Assembly: GCA_023231475.1 (NCBI GenBank)
Contig: JALJEE010002577.1
Location: forward strand, 1-24,648
Source of the DNA: Seison nebaliae
Taxonomy: Eukaryota; Rotifera; Pararotatoria; Seisonacea; Seisonidae
DNA: 24,648 nt
Direction: 5' to 3'
A program made the position numbers and the translations under genes. Within the stretch, counting starts at the first letter, position 1, and every line of letters begins with the position of its first letter. The notes under the pieces were generated by a model. It was not told where the DNA came from and did no database searches. It worked only from the letters and a program-made list of their open reading frames with translations. Shown here in pieces: positions 1 to 11,430 of the stretch.

Positions 1-3000
1 GTGAGGCTGATGTCAACGACTTCATTACACTAATCAATTTAGTTGTTGAAATTTTGAAATTAGTTGTCGCATAATTTATTTTCAAAGACAATTTTGGTTC
101 TCCTGCATTTGGTAATGTATAATAGATCTTTGATGGATCTACCACTCGCTCTCCCACCTCTGTACCATCTATCAACAATTCGTAACTATTGACTGTACCT
201 ATTTTAATTTTAGGAATAATTTGTACTTCTGATTTACTTGGAAAAATAATTTTATTTGTTCCATAACCACCTCTTGCTGCTGATCCAAGAGGTAGTTTTG
301 GTTTGAATAAGATTTTAAATGGTTCTATTTCAAAGTATGGTTGAACATATAAACTTATCTGTAAATAAATTGAAGTATTTATATAATTGAAAAAGTATAT
401 GAACACCAACAATTTTTTCTATGTTAATTGTTTTTGCTCCGTTGCTTAACTGGACGACAACGGTGAATGTTCCGGGAAAGTTGATAATCAGAGGACGGAC
501 TGACAAAGATGAATCCAAAAGAAATTCTTCATCTGAAGTTCCATCTCCGGTGAAACTTAAAGAAACTTGACTTGTAGTCAAGAGATTTTCTTCCGTTTCT
601 TTGACAAACATTTTCATTCCTAATTGCGTAGTATCATCGACAGGATTTGTCGAAGGTGATATTGAGGCTGATAAATACTTCAACTTAAAACCATAAGTTA
701 CGGATAAGTCTAATGATATAATTGATAGAAAGATTATGGGAAGAAAAGGTTAAACGATTGAAGATCTGCTCTGCACTTTGGGGGGGAAGGAGATCCACTT
801 CAAAGTTGGATGGTTGAATATTAGGTTTTACCATCACAACTTTCTTACTAGTTACAGTAAATGCTGTAATAGTGTCAATTGCTTCAATCTTCACCTCAGC
901 CGAACCAAGAGTGGTGAAAGTATAACTAAAAACATCAAAATCTTCATAATATTCATCTAAAAAATATTTGTATTAATCACAAACTATTCTAAATGAACTT
1001 TCTCTCTGTTTCGTTTCTTTTAAGGAAGAATCCACATAGAATTTTAATTGAGTATCTGTAATAGGAGGTCCTTTTAGAGCTGTCACTTTAATTTCAACCG
1101 GTTCTTCTACTAAAACATCGTCTATTCGAATTTCCAAACCGACAATTGCTTGTTTTATATTGATAGTGGTAGAAAAGTTTACATATCCCTCTTCATTTCC
1201 TACTTCACACTTGGCAACATATGTAATAGGAATATTGTAGAGATGAGAAACAATTTTTTTATTACTTATATCTACATACTCCTCACTGGATCCAATTAGT
1301 GGAGGAGTTTGAGTGTCATCGCCCCACCAACACCTTGCCTGTGCTGGTTGTCCAAAATGTGCATCGTCAGGATTTTTAGCCTCCAAATAAAGTTCCGCTA
1401 AACCGCTTGTTAATAAATAAGGTATCGGATTCTTTGTCAATTTTAATTCAAATTTATCGCCAATTGGAGAAACCACACGTATCATATAAGACTCTTTATA
1501 TTCATTCACCAAATTTCTAACACAAACAACTATTTCTAAGTTACCAGTTGTTGCCGTGTAAGTAAACTGTTTCGTAACTTGTGTAATCGATGAACCTTGC
1601 TCTAACTGAGAGGTTTGTAGGCTATTATCACCAAAATCAAAATCGACATCAACATCAGATGGATTAGTAGATCCTTCAACCATTTCTACCGTCACACTCA
1701 CACTGCCTTCAAAACTTACCTTTTTATCTTCAGGAATGTCTGTCGTGATGATTGGAGGGAGTATATTGTAATCGATGAACAAATAATCTTCTAAGGTTGA
1801 ACAACCCAAACTATTGCATGCTTTCAAAGTTAATTTGATTGTTTTTTTTAATAAAATGCCTGGAAATAATTTACTTCGTAAATCATATCCATTGACTTCT
1901 ATTGTCACATTGTTAGAAATCTCACCGTCGACCACAAATAACTCAGCGGTAATAGGTGAACCGGTGGCTACCGACGCTGTATATCTATAACTTTCTCCAA
2001 AATAGTAAGAAAGTTGCCCAAAATTTAATCCAGTAATTCTTTCTTGTACTTGAATTATCTTTTCGACTTCCAACGAACTTAGCATATTAAAACAACGAAC
2101 TTTAATCTATTTTAAATTGAAGTAAACAATTCTTAACATTAAATAGAAACCTTGTAATTACCTAATTCTGTGTATGTCTTCTGTAACATTGATCCGGATG
2201 GGAAAACAGAATAATTATATGCTATGTCAAAAGCAGAGTCGATCTTCTTATAATCATACCAAATTTCACATTGATACGGTCCACCATCTATCGACATTTC
2301 GACATAAGTGATGGAGTTTTTAGTTGTAGAATTTCCAGTCATGAACGTCAGTTTTAAGTTGGTTAAGGGATCCGTTACCTTGACTGGCAAAACTTTTAGA
2401 ATTTAAAACTTGAAAATAAAAGAATATGCCAATGGAAAACTTTCTTCTACTTCATTCAACGCATTCATTGCTCGTACTTCAATCAAATAACTTGATCCAG
2501 ATGCGAATGTGTATTCGAAACTGTTGGTGGAATAGTTAGTGGTTGACCCACCGATTGAAACCTCATAAATTATGGGATCTAAAAATATTGAGGCTAGAAA
2601 CCATAGTTAAAGAATAAACTTCCCAATTCATCATCTACATGAACCATAACTAATTTTATGGGAGTGTCACTTCGAACTATTAGTTCATTAGCCTCATTGT
2701 CCAATATACAATCATCTTCGGACATATTGGGATCGGGTTCGAAATAAAACTCACTAATCAACTTGAATGAGGTCACATTTATCTGACCAGACATTCCAAC
2801 TGAACCATCTTCTTGTTCCAATCCCACCGTTACTGGAAATATTCCTATTGAAGAATATTGATATCCTAAAAATGCCCCAGTAGGCATTGCTGTTACTATT
2901 CCAATAGGTAATGGAGAAATTACATTTGATGGGTTGACAATAATATCAACGCCTTGAATAGTTACTAAGAATTCATCGAAATTACCATTCAATATTTGCG

Positions 3001-4469
3001 AGCTTTCAACATTATTAATCCTACCATTTACAGTGGCCACAATTCGATCTCCTGGTAATAACATGAAAGAAAACTCATTATTAACATTTCCAATGTTAGT
3101 ATTAGTTCCCGAAATTTTGTTAATCTCATTTGGATTAAACTCATGAACAATTTTCAAATCTGAATTTATCGACATCAAATTATCCGAGCGATATCCTTTT
3201 CGGCACAAATCGATTGCTGTTCCATTCATACATCTACCGGTATTCGCACAAAATATTTCACCTTCCATACACTTAGAACCTATGGGATTTGATGGTCGAA
3301 CAACCTAAAAAAATTCATAATTTAATGTTATCTAGATCAGTCAAACTTTCAAGCTCTCCACATTCTCACCCACGATGGCGTTAACCAAATAACATTGACG
3401 GTCAATTCGAATATTATTTAACAAGTAATTACCATCTCGTAATATTACCTCATCAAACCGATGTAGAGGCGCTCCTAATATCATAAAATTGATCTCTAAC
3501 AAAACGGAAGTTTCAAACATCTGGTTTATTGAATAAGAAAAAAAAACTTTTAATTGGAACAGTTGAAGATTGTGATGGGAAAACAGACATATCGGAACCA
3601 TAATCTATTTCAACACTGTAGGTACTTTCAGTTTTGACTGATGAATCTTTTTTCTGAAAAAGAATGGTACTTTGGCAGGTAAACAAATGTTCTACAATAT
3701 TGTTCGTTCTCAAACAATCGAATATTATCCTATCGGAATTACCGTTGTTAATGTCCGAATTAAATTTCACATAAGTTTTTAACTCTTTCCGTTCATTGCC
3801 AATAGATGCCAATACCTTTAAAACAAAGAGTCCCGGATATGGTAAATAAATAGCGAGATTGTATACTGCATCGAATTTAGAAAAGTAGTACGAGTCAGAA
3901 TTTTCATTGAAATATAATCCTACTTCGTAATTTAGTACTGTGGTATGTTGCTCGTATGTTGCTGGTTGTGTAGTAACTGAAGCAATAATTTCTAATTTCG
4001 GATTTCCCACTTCCACATAATTTGGTTCACTGTGTTCAATTGTACTAACATAGGTCAAAGTTAACGTGTTAATTTTGACGGTTTGCTCACGTTTAATAAC
4101 GTCGAATGATAGATAATAATAATCATCATAATCGTGTGGGTCGTTCTGCTTACCACCACAATATTGACTCGGATCTCCAGGACACGGTTGTTCACAATTA
4201 ACACTACCACTATCCGGATTTGAAGGTAGAGTCGTTGCACATAAACAAATTCCATTGACAATAGTCGCGTGCATTATTGATGGAGTTTCCAAAGTTGAAC
4301 ATGCCTCCACACACTTGAACGGAATAAGATCATAATTATTAAGAAATCCCGGATAATAAATGAAATTATCTCGGTAACGTCCCTTATAGCAAGTGCTCGT
4401 TAATTCTGAAAAAATTATCCAATTTAACGAGAGAGCGAACGACACTACTACAAAACGTAGTAGAATCAT
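1..4469 (-). CDS. Polycystin-1-like receptor, N-terminal part (WSC + PKD repeats), 3' end outside window
   Basis: Nine exons can be joined in frame on the minus strand: 4469-3561, 3520-3347, 3304-2620, 2578-2441, 2392-2151, 2106-999, 956-756, 709-411 and 358-1, about 1371 codons, still open at the left edge. All eight introns are 40-52 bp and start GTT. The first donor could also lie at 3584, giving a 64-bp intron. Residues 1-26 are a signal peptide. A Cys-rich WSC domain follows to about residue 112 (CVEAC, ICLCA and QYCGG motifs). Around residues 373-392 there is an LDLa-like stub (CMEGEIFC...GRC). The rest has repeated PKD-type beta-sandwich signatures such as DFDFGDNS, ARCWWGDDT and LGNYKIKVRCFN. 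WSC, LDLa and PKD in this order recall polycystin-1, a ciliary mechanosensory receptor, but the LRR and C-type lectin parts are missing and the REJ/GAIN/PLAT/membrane half is not visible. Another WSC/PKD surface receptor is possible. Confidence 0.78.
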
Positions 4470-5135
4470 TATAACTAAATTATGTAGTTGTTTCCCAAAA
4501 TAATGAACAGAATAGTTTTAATTCTGTGAAAGTTTTTCTTTGAATTTTAATGTAAATCTCCTCAACTTTTATAGTAGAACTATTGCAAACATCTCATTTG
4601 TTACATAAAACTAATTGATTTATCAAAAATCACTCACATAATGTCTGTTCAATTATCGATTTTCTAAATTCGAAACAAATTTCAATTTATTCATGTTTTC
4701 TTCCTATATTAACATAGATATCGATTTATCGACCCGATATCACGCTCCATCATCAATTTTAAATATTCATAGGCTCTTATAATTGTTCATAAACAAATTA
4801 TTTGTTACCTTATAATAATCAATATCGTCATTGGAAACTTTCAATCAAAAGAAATTCAAAATTTCCCCGATTTTCTGCACACACTTCAGAATTGTCAGTT
4901 ATTACATATATACTGTTAGTTACAGTATAACATGTTACACTATATATTAAATATTTAATCTTTATGTATAGTTGGATGATAAGAAAATAATTCATTGGAG
5001 AGAAAATTTTATCACAGTGGAAAATTTAAAAATAGTTCCATCTAAAATCGAAATTCATTAAATCAGCCATTTATTAGACTAATTATTTAGACAATTAAAA
5101 CATTCAATATAAATCTAATTCATTTGGATAATTTC
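4470..5135. other. Intergenic spacer between polycystin-like gene and ST13
   Basis: About 670 bp of very AT-rich DNA with no supported gene. It should hold the promoter and 5' UTR of the polycystin-like gene (minus, starting at 4469) and the 3' UTR of ST13 (minus, ending at 5136). I see no tRNA-like or repeat structure in it. Confidence 0.6.
5070..5075 (-). promoter_or_regulatory. Poly(A) signal AATAAA for ST13
   Basis: The plus-strand TTTATT reads AATAAA on the minus strand, about 60 nt past the ST13 stop codon, a normal distance for a polyadenylation signal. Assigned from position only. Confidence 0.45.
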
Positions 5136-6568
5136 TCATTTCTTTTCGGGTTTCCCTGGAAATCCTGGAAAACCTGGCATACCTCCTGGCATTCCACCCA
5201 TACCTCCGGGCATACCTCCTGGCATACCTCCCATACCTCCTGGCATACCACCCATACCACCAGGCATACCTCCTGGCATACCACCCATACCTGGCATACC
5301 ACCCATACCTGGCATACCACCTGGCATGCCGCCTGGCATACCACCTGGCATACCTCCGCCACCACCAAATGAACCCATTAGTTTCTCCATTACTTTCTTC
5401 ACTTTCGGATTACTCATATACTTTTCGACATTTGACGGATCTTTTGTGAAAGCATTCATTGCTTCCTTTACTTCAGGATCTTGCATGGCTGCCATCAATT
5501 CTGGATCACTGAACATGTCAGCGAAGTTATTCGAAGACGGTCCACCAGTTGCATCGGATTCGTTGAATTCCTTTTCTCTCTCTTCTTGCTCTTTCTTCGC
5601 TTTCTCTGTTTCTTCTCTGATTTTCTTTGCTCTCTTAAGTTTTTCATTGAAATCACGTTTCTCTTCTTTTCGTTCGACCAAACGACGATGTTCTTGAATT
5701 TTGTGTGCCTAAAAGAAAAGTCTCATTAAAGAGGAAGCATGAATAAGAACGAACATTCAGTTCGACAGCCTTCATCCATTCGTGTGTTTCTGGATCATAA
5801 TCAATCTTATTATGTTGAGCATAATCCTTGAAAGCAGCATCATATTCTCCAAGTAATCTATTAGAAAAGAAAATTTTATTTTGAATTCTTAACAAGAGAT
5901 AAGAATCGAAACTGATTGGCACGACCTCGCCATTTGAATGCAGCAGCTGAATCTGGATTGAGAGAAAGTGCCTTATCGCAATCTCGTTTGGCGTTCACTG
6001 GTTTTGTCCATTTCAAAAAGAAATTGGCTCTCTTATTGAAAAGAATTGCACTTCGTCCATTCAATTTAATTGCTTCATTCAATTTTTCAATAACTTTCTC
6101 ATAATTATTGTCAACAACTTCTCTCGAAAGAGTGATACCTTCTCTCATTAATTCATTGGCCTTATCATAAACTTCTTCAGAAATTTCGGTACTCTCATCA
6201 ACTTCTTCGTCACCCATTGGAATGTCTATCAGTTCATCCTCTTTTTCTACTTTACCGATATCTTCCAAATCCAATTGAGGGATTTCATCTTCCTCCGACT
6301 CTTCTTGAATGTCATCGATCTCTACTTTCTCCGATTCTTTCTTCTCTTCTTTCTTCTCTTCTTTCTTCTCTTCTTCTTCCATCGGTGGCACATCCTTCAC
6401 TTCTTCTTCCATTTCCACTTTAACATCTTCCTTCGGTTTCTTCTGGGAAAATTTTATTGCCCAATCTTTAAAGAAATCTAATTTGGGATTGTTCAATATC
6501 TGCGGATTAACATCAATCGCATTGATGAATTGGCGTAAGAGTGTCAATTGTTCCTCAGATAAATCCAT
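5136..6568 (-). CDS. ST13: Hsc70-interacting protein (Hip/ST13)
   Basis: Three exons, 6568-5913, 5857-5755 and 5708-5136, give 443 residues. Introns are 55 bp (5858-5912) and 46 bp (5709-5754), both GTT...TAG. Hip is a cytosolic Hsp70 co-chaperone that binds the ATPase domain and stabilises its ADP form. Residues 1-45 match the dimerisation domain. Residues 50-130 are an acidic Glu/Lys linker. About 133-250 are three TPR motifs with the family hallmarks AIKLN, KRA, RDCD and NPDSA...KWRGRA. Residues 254-303 are the charged helix (KIQEHRR...). About 314-367 are the DP2/STI1-like domain ([19 protein letters not shown]). In the usual animal Hip the GGMP repeats sit before DP2; here about 75 residues of GGMPG repeat lie after it and form the C-terminus (DNA 5139-5366). 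The gene is divergent from SLC30A9. Identity is sure from the TPR block. Confidence 0.96.
5139..5366 (-). repeat. GGMPG-coding tandem repeat at the ST13 C-terminus
   Basis: Short, imperfect in-frame units coding GGMPG, GMGG and GMPG variants fill the last 75 codons of ST13. The plus strand shows alternating forms of the unit CCTGGCATACC. The repeat leaves long open frames on both strands, which are shadows and not genes. Confidence 0.9.
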
Positions 6569-7268
6569 TTTCTACTAAATAAGATGGTTATTCGAAATGA
6601 TAGAAAAATTGTCTAATTTCAATTAAATAAAAAATATTAAAGGAAGAAAAATGTGAGTGAGATACAAATGTATCTTTAGTTGAATAACTAAAAAGAAAAA
6701 TCTGACAATTGTGAGTCAAATTCTTGCGAGAATTATAGGAAATGAGAAAAAGATACAACAATGAAGAAAAGATTGAAAGAAATGTAGTAAACATGTTTTT
6801 GGCTTATTAATAGCATGAGTAACAAATAGAATTTCTAGAAGAAATTTTTGAAAATATTTCTACAAAAATTTTTATACGAAATCATAAAACTCGTAAATAG
6901 TATTGTTGAATTAGAGAGTATTTGGAGGAAGTTGGGTGAAAAAAGGTTCTCTTCGAACTCATAGCTTCTTTTTATAAATTAATCAATAAATAATTTCAAT
7001 GAAAATTCTTCTCCATTCTTCGAAGTTTCTTGTTAGATCGTTGTTATCTGTCGACAATATTATTTTGAATATCATCGTTTTTTGAATGTGCAATTGTCAT
7101 ACAAATAATAAGTGAACTCTAATTTTATGAGTTGATCATCGAAAATTGAGATCGAATAAAAGGAAGGAAATATTTCTTTCTTTCTTTTCAAATATTCTTT
7201 CAAAGTCTTATTTTATAAAATTAAACTAAAAGTTTATTAAGAATAGTTTGAAGGAGGAGGAGTGTCGA
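6569..7268. promoter_or_regulatory. Divergent intergenic region between ST13 and SLC30A9
   Basis: About 700 bp, AT-rich, separates the start codons of the divergently transcribed ST13 (minus) and SLC30A9 (plus), so it must contain both promoters. I see no coding exon or structured RNA in it, and no clear TATA box at a meaningful position. Confidence 0.6.
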
Positions 7269-9287
7269 ATGAAATCATTCAAAATAATTTTCGATTCCTT
7301 CAATCTCATCAAAAAGAGACCATATTATCTCTTTCAATATCGATCAGTTACCGATGATCATTTGAAAAGTTTTTTTTTATAATTATTCTTGTTTTGTTTT
7401 TATTGGAATTTCTAAGATGTCTTCCCAAAAATCGATTATAAGAAGAAAACAACTGCCAACAATTTCATAACAACTGTTCGTGCTTATAATGAATATCTCA
7501 TTGTTCCAGAGTTAGTTGTACTTTCTAATCAATGATCATTTGAATTTCACGTATTGAAGAGATCTGAAAAAATTGAAATCATATCAGAGTCGATCACCAT
7601 TCAATACTGTTTTTGGAAATGCGAAACGTATGACCGTTTATTTGAGGAAGGACGTCGAAGAAATGTTAAATATTCATCTTAAACTTTTTAATTTTCTAAA
7701 TGAAAGAATAGCGCGCTGAAGAAATGGGGCAGTATGTTGGATTTGGAGAAAGAGAGGATAAGACGAGCATATGTATTGATGGAAAGAAGAGATCGTTAGA
7801 ATATTTTCATATTTCTCATATAGAAACATCTCTTAGAACTATTTACAGTTGAGAGTTCGGTGAAAGATTATTATAAGAACATTCATTCTGAAATTAACGT
7901 CAATGCTGTAGCACCAGTACCGATTATTTTTCCATTTAATTTTATTAACCTCTAAAATTTCAGAATAAGAATCGAATGATTAATACCAAATCAGGTAAAG
8001 TTGTCATCGCTGCATTTGCTATGTTCATATTTTTTTTTGAATGAGTTTTAATTTCAATCCATCATTTTTTAGAAATGCAGGAAATTCAATAATGAAAGCA
8101 ATTGCATGGTTGGCCACCGGTTCATCCGTTCTCTTCGCTGAAATGATTCACTCGTTAGCTGATACGTTAAATCAATTAATTTTGGCTTTCGGTTTATGGC
8201 AGTCAATTCGTAATCCGAATCCTGAACATCCGTTTTTATTATCTCTCTGAAACTCATTCATACAATTAATCATCAGTTATGGTTATTCGAATATGACATA
8301 CATCTCTTCATTAATCAGTGGAGTGGGTATATTTTGTTTTGGTTGTGGTCTATCCGTCTATCATGGTATGCATGGATTATTTCATCCTTATGAAATCGAA
8401 CCAGCCATGTGGGTTCTATTTTCATTTGAGATCGATAAACATTTTATTTATTTCTTTTTATAGACATTCTTTCTTCTTGGTGGTTCATTTGTATCAGAGA
8501 CAGGTTTATTTTAAAGAAAAGAAAAGAAAATTGATTATTGATATATAGTCACTCTTTTAATGGCTATCAAAGCAATACGAACGGATGCAAAAGAAGAAAA
8601 AATCTCCTTTTGGAAATATGTAATTCAAGGATATCAACCATCAGTCAATGTAATCTTGTTAGAAGATCTGGTTGCTATTCTTGGTGTAGGAGTGGCAGGA
8701 ATATCAATGGGAATTTCTGTTATGACACGTTAGTCCAGTTTCACTTCAATTATTCTTCAATAATCTCAATAAGAATCATCAACTGCTGACTCGATTGGTA
8801 GTTTAATTGTTGGAGGATTATTGGGATCTGTTGCATCATTTATAATTTATTCGAATGCGAATGCTCTTGTTGGGAAATCGATTCATCAAGAAAAAGCTGT
8901 CGAAATCCGAAATGAATTGGAACAAGATGTAATGATAAGAGCTGTTCATGATTTGAAAGCAACGGAAATGGGTGGAGAAGCAATTAAGTTGAAAGCAGAA
9001 ATCGATTTGGATGGACGACAAATCACCAGATCTTATCTCGAAAAAAAAAATATTGATGAATTGCTTTTAGAAATTAAAAGTTTCTTTTCTTCTCATCAAC
9101 TCAATGATAGAGATTTAATGAATATAATATTAATATAGAAATTGAAACAACTCAGGAACTCGATATATTTATGCTGAAACATGGAGAAATGGTAATTGAT
9201 CGAGTAGGTGCTGAAATCGACCGAATTGAAAGAAATTTAAAGGGAAAATATCCCGAAATCAAACACAGTGATCTGGAAGTCTTGTAA
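7269..9287 (+). CDS. SLC30A9: Mitochondrial zinc transporter ZnT9
   Basis: Twelve exons were reconstructed: 7269-7368, 7417-7510, 7560-7664, 7712-7794, 7849-7916, 7964-8022, 8073-8231, 8277-8412, 8464-8503, 8549-8728, 8774-9079 and 9139-9287, 492 residues. Introns are 45-59 bp; ten begin GTT and one (7917) GTACCG. ZnT9 is a cation-diffusion-facilitator protein exporting zinc from mitochondria. The first exon codes a basic, hydrophobic presequence (MKSFKIIFDSFNLIKKRPYY) that fits mitochondrial import. The ZnT9-specific N-terminal block follows (NNFITTVRAYNEY, TVYLRKDVEE, KKWGS). Next come the membrane segments with the HSLAD zinc-site motif, HPYGYSNM, YISSLISGVGIF, VNVILLED and the cytoplasmic-domain blocks VHDLKATEMGG, LDGRQITRSYLEKK and FMLKHGE, ending DLEVL. 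Full family length. Splicing is needed throughout, since the longest uninterrupted frame covers only about 100 codons. Confidence 0.97.
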
Positions 9288-9303
9288 TTTTCTTTTTCAT
9301 ATA

Positions 9304-9309
9304 AATAAA
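9304..9309 (+). promoter_or_regulatory. Poly(A) signal AATAAA for SLC30A9
   Basis: AATAAA begins 17 nt after the SLC30A9 stop codon; a second copy lies at 9416-9421. Either could direct 3' end formation. Confidence 0.5.
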
Positions 9310-9495
9310 AATGCTATGTCTGATGGGTTTTTATCGTTATATCGAACTTTCTCGAAACTTTTGATGGAAATGGATCGATGTCATTTCAGATCTCTATCTT
9401 TTCCTCCATCAAAAGAATAAAATGTTTTTTTACGAATTTAAAATAAAAATGAAATTTAACTTTGTTTCGTATATGACTCGAGGCGACAGGCGTCA

Positions 9496-9515
9496 TTAAT
9501 TGATCCATCAATTAA
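9496..9515. repeat. 20-bp palindrome
   Basis: TTAATTGAT and ATCAATTAA are perfect inverted arms of 9 nt with a CC spacer. A third related copy (TAATTGATG) follows at about 9518. In AT-rich DNA this may be chance or a homeodomain-type site cluster. Confidence 0.6.
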
Positions 9516-10326
9516 CTAATTGATGAAATTGAGATGATAAATCTTTCTAAGAAAGAAAGAACCAGGCGTCTAATCCACTAACTTCTAATCGTAAAAAGAA
9601 AGTAAGTAAGTGACAAAAGCTATTTAAATCCATCTTCTAGTTTATCAGTTAGAAAGTTAATTAAGCAATCGTTTCCTGATCGATATACTTCCTTACAATG
9701 ATTTCCATAATTATATTTCCTCCTCCGTATTAGCATCGTCAATTAAATTAAAATTGTTTATCTCATTAAATTTGGGGAAATGTAAATATTCAATTCCATT
9801 GCCATATCATTCGACTGATCGTAGAATGAGTAATTCTATTCTGTAATTGTATGTATAAAATTTCTGATGAAACTAACTATGATGATATATAGACAAGAGT
9901 TGATGAATAATTATTGGTGATTGACTGTTGATAATTCTCGTATATCGACGAACGGGATAATCATGAATTTAAGTGAATATGATTGTAATTGCAACTTTTC
10001 CAATTGATATGTTACAGAAGGTGAGGGAGGAGGAATGAGATTGATGAACATTAAACATCTGTCAGATTTGTCAAACAATCTTTCATCTTTTCTCTTTTAA
10101 ATGAAACATAATCGTCGTTCCTATTATCATAATAGTATTATGATCCGAGTTTTTTAGTTGTGAACTTAAACATTCATTTTAATTATCTTCTTTCATGTTA
10201 TACTCATTTTCTCATTAACTATCGAAAAAATTAATTTCCTTTTATTTTCCCAATTTATCCTTTCAAATAAATTCCTCCTTCAATTTTACTCGTTAGAAAT
10301 CAGAGAATCGATTTGCACACAACGGA

Positions 10327-11067
10327 ATGAACAAGAAAAAACGACAAAATATTAACGAACAAAAAGAAAAACATCGAACACATAACATGAATAAAGCATT
10401 CCATCAATTACGATCAAAACTTCCTGACGTTCCTGCTGATACGAAATTGAGTAAAATAAAAACTCTTCGATTAGCTACGCAATATATTCGTACACTATTA
10501 AATGCAACAGATCCTCATAAATTGAAAGAGAATGATCAAGAATATTATTCTAATTCAATTCACTTCACTGAAAATGACCAATCCTCCAATAATCAATCAA
10601 TGAATTATTATCAATTGAATGATGAAGATGATTCATTCTTCTTCTTTAATTCTCAATCGAATCTTATGCAATCGTTAGGTAGAAAACGTAAAAGGAAATC
10701 GTCCAATGTCTCTTTAGAAATTGATCAGAAAATTCTCAAAATGTCTCCAACTTCCGACCATTTACATGATAAGAAGGATGGAAAGCAAACAAATGAGAAA
10801 ATTTATCGAGTAACAACAAAACAACAGGGACGAGAGACAAATAAACGAAATAAATTGGATGGAAATATTAAAGGAAATCAATTTGTTTTTGATTATGATA
10901 ATCAAATTGAAACGATGAAAGTTTTAAATGAACATTTTTGTCAACAAGAACTGTCGATTCCTAATTTCTCTGATCTACAATCGTATCATTTCGACTACTC
11001 GTTAAATTCGTTAAATCCAATTCCACCGAATTGGTTTCTCCAATCATCGTACGATTTTCCTTCATAA
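10327..11067 (+). CDS. Hand-family bHLH transcription factor
   Basis: A single open frame of 246 residues. Residues about 10-60 form a bHLH domain. The loop and helix 2 read [17 protein letters not shown], the distinctive Hand signature; Twist, SCL and Ptf1a differ here. Hand factors are class II bHLH regulators of heart and mesoderm that dimerise with E proteins and bind E-boxes. In the basic region the contact Glu (E14) and R17 are kept, but the two residues between them are Lys-His where Hand proteins have Arg-Arg. Unlike known Hand proteins the domain sits at the extreme N-terminus. An in-frame TAG lies 30-33 nt upstream, with a possible acceptor (CGTTAG) there, so a 5' exon may be missing. 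The C-terminal 180 residues are polar and not recognisable. AATAAA lies at 11253-11258. The gene is convergent with the Odd-skipped-like gene. Confidence 0.88.
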   Translation: MNKKKRQNINEQKEKHRTHNMNKAFHQLRSKLPDVPADTKLSKIKTLRLATQYIRTLLNATDPHKLKENDQEYYSNSIHFTENDQSSNNQSMNYYQLNDEDDSFFFFNSQSNLMQSLGRKRKRKSSNVSLEIDQKILKMSPTSDHLHDKKDGKQTNEKIYRVTTKQQGRETNKRNKLDGNIKGNQFVFDYDNQIETMKVLNEHFCQQELSIPNFSDLQSYHFDYSLNSLNPIPPNWFLQSSYDFPS

Positions 11068-11430
11068 AATCAATCACCTATTTATCTTTATAGTCTCTAT
11101 GGTTCGTTCTCTCATAATTCGAATAAGACGAACGTCCAACTAAATTGTTTGACACTTTTACGGATTGTCATTAGAAGTTGTAATGGACGAACAGTCAATC
11201 CACTTCCATGGACATATTCACTACCATTATTATGTACATTAAATTTGAGAGAAATAAATTATTTTACGATACAAATGTCACTATTAAAACCATTTAATCG
11301 GAGTTAAACCATAAATTTTTCTTTTATTATGATTCATCAAATTCATAAATAGAATTTAAAATAAAGAAATAATTTTTTCATTTTTTAAGGAATAAATAGA
11401 AGAAAAAAGACAATGATAAAAAAAATCACA
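11068..11430. other. Convergent 3' region between Hand-like and Odd-skipped-like genes
   Basis: About 360 bp shared by the 3' ends of two convergent genes. AATAAA at 11253-11258 serves the plus-strand Hand-like gene; TTTATT at 11323-11328 (AATAAA on minus) is a candidate for the other. If both are used, the two transcripts end close together without overlapping much. Confidence 0.5.

Larger units (their letters stand above)
9288..10326. other. Intergenic region upstream of the Hand-like gene
   Basis: About 1 kb between the SLC30A9 stop and the Hand-like start codon. It holds the 3' UTR of SLC30A9, a 20-bp palindrome (9496-9515) and a pyrimidine-rich stretch at about 10180-10290 ending in CGTTAG. 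That stretch could be a splice acceptor just before the Hand-like reading frame, so an upstream 5' exon cannot be excluded. No coding exon was recognised. Confidence 0.5.

Noticed and set aside
5124-5372. Long open frames on both strands across the ST13 C-terminal repeat
   Set aside because: They are shadows of the GGMPG-coding repeat; the real frame is fixed by the DP2 domain and the TPR exons.
6217-6578. Plus-strand frames rich in Leu, Phe and Ser opposite ST13 exon 1
   Set aside because: They are the antisense of the Glu/Lys-rich linker of ST13, with low-complexity content only.
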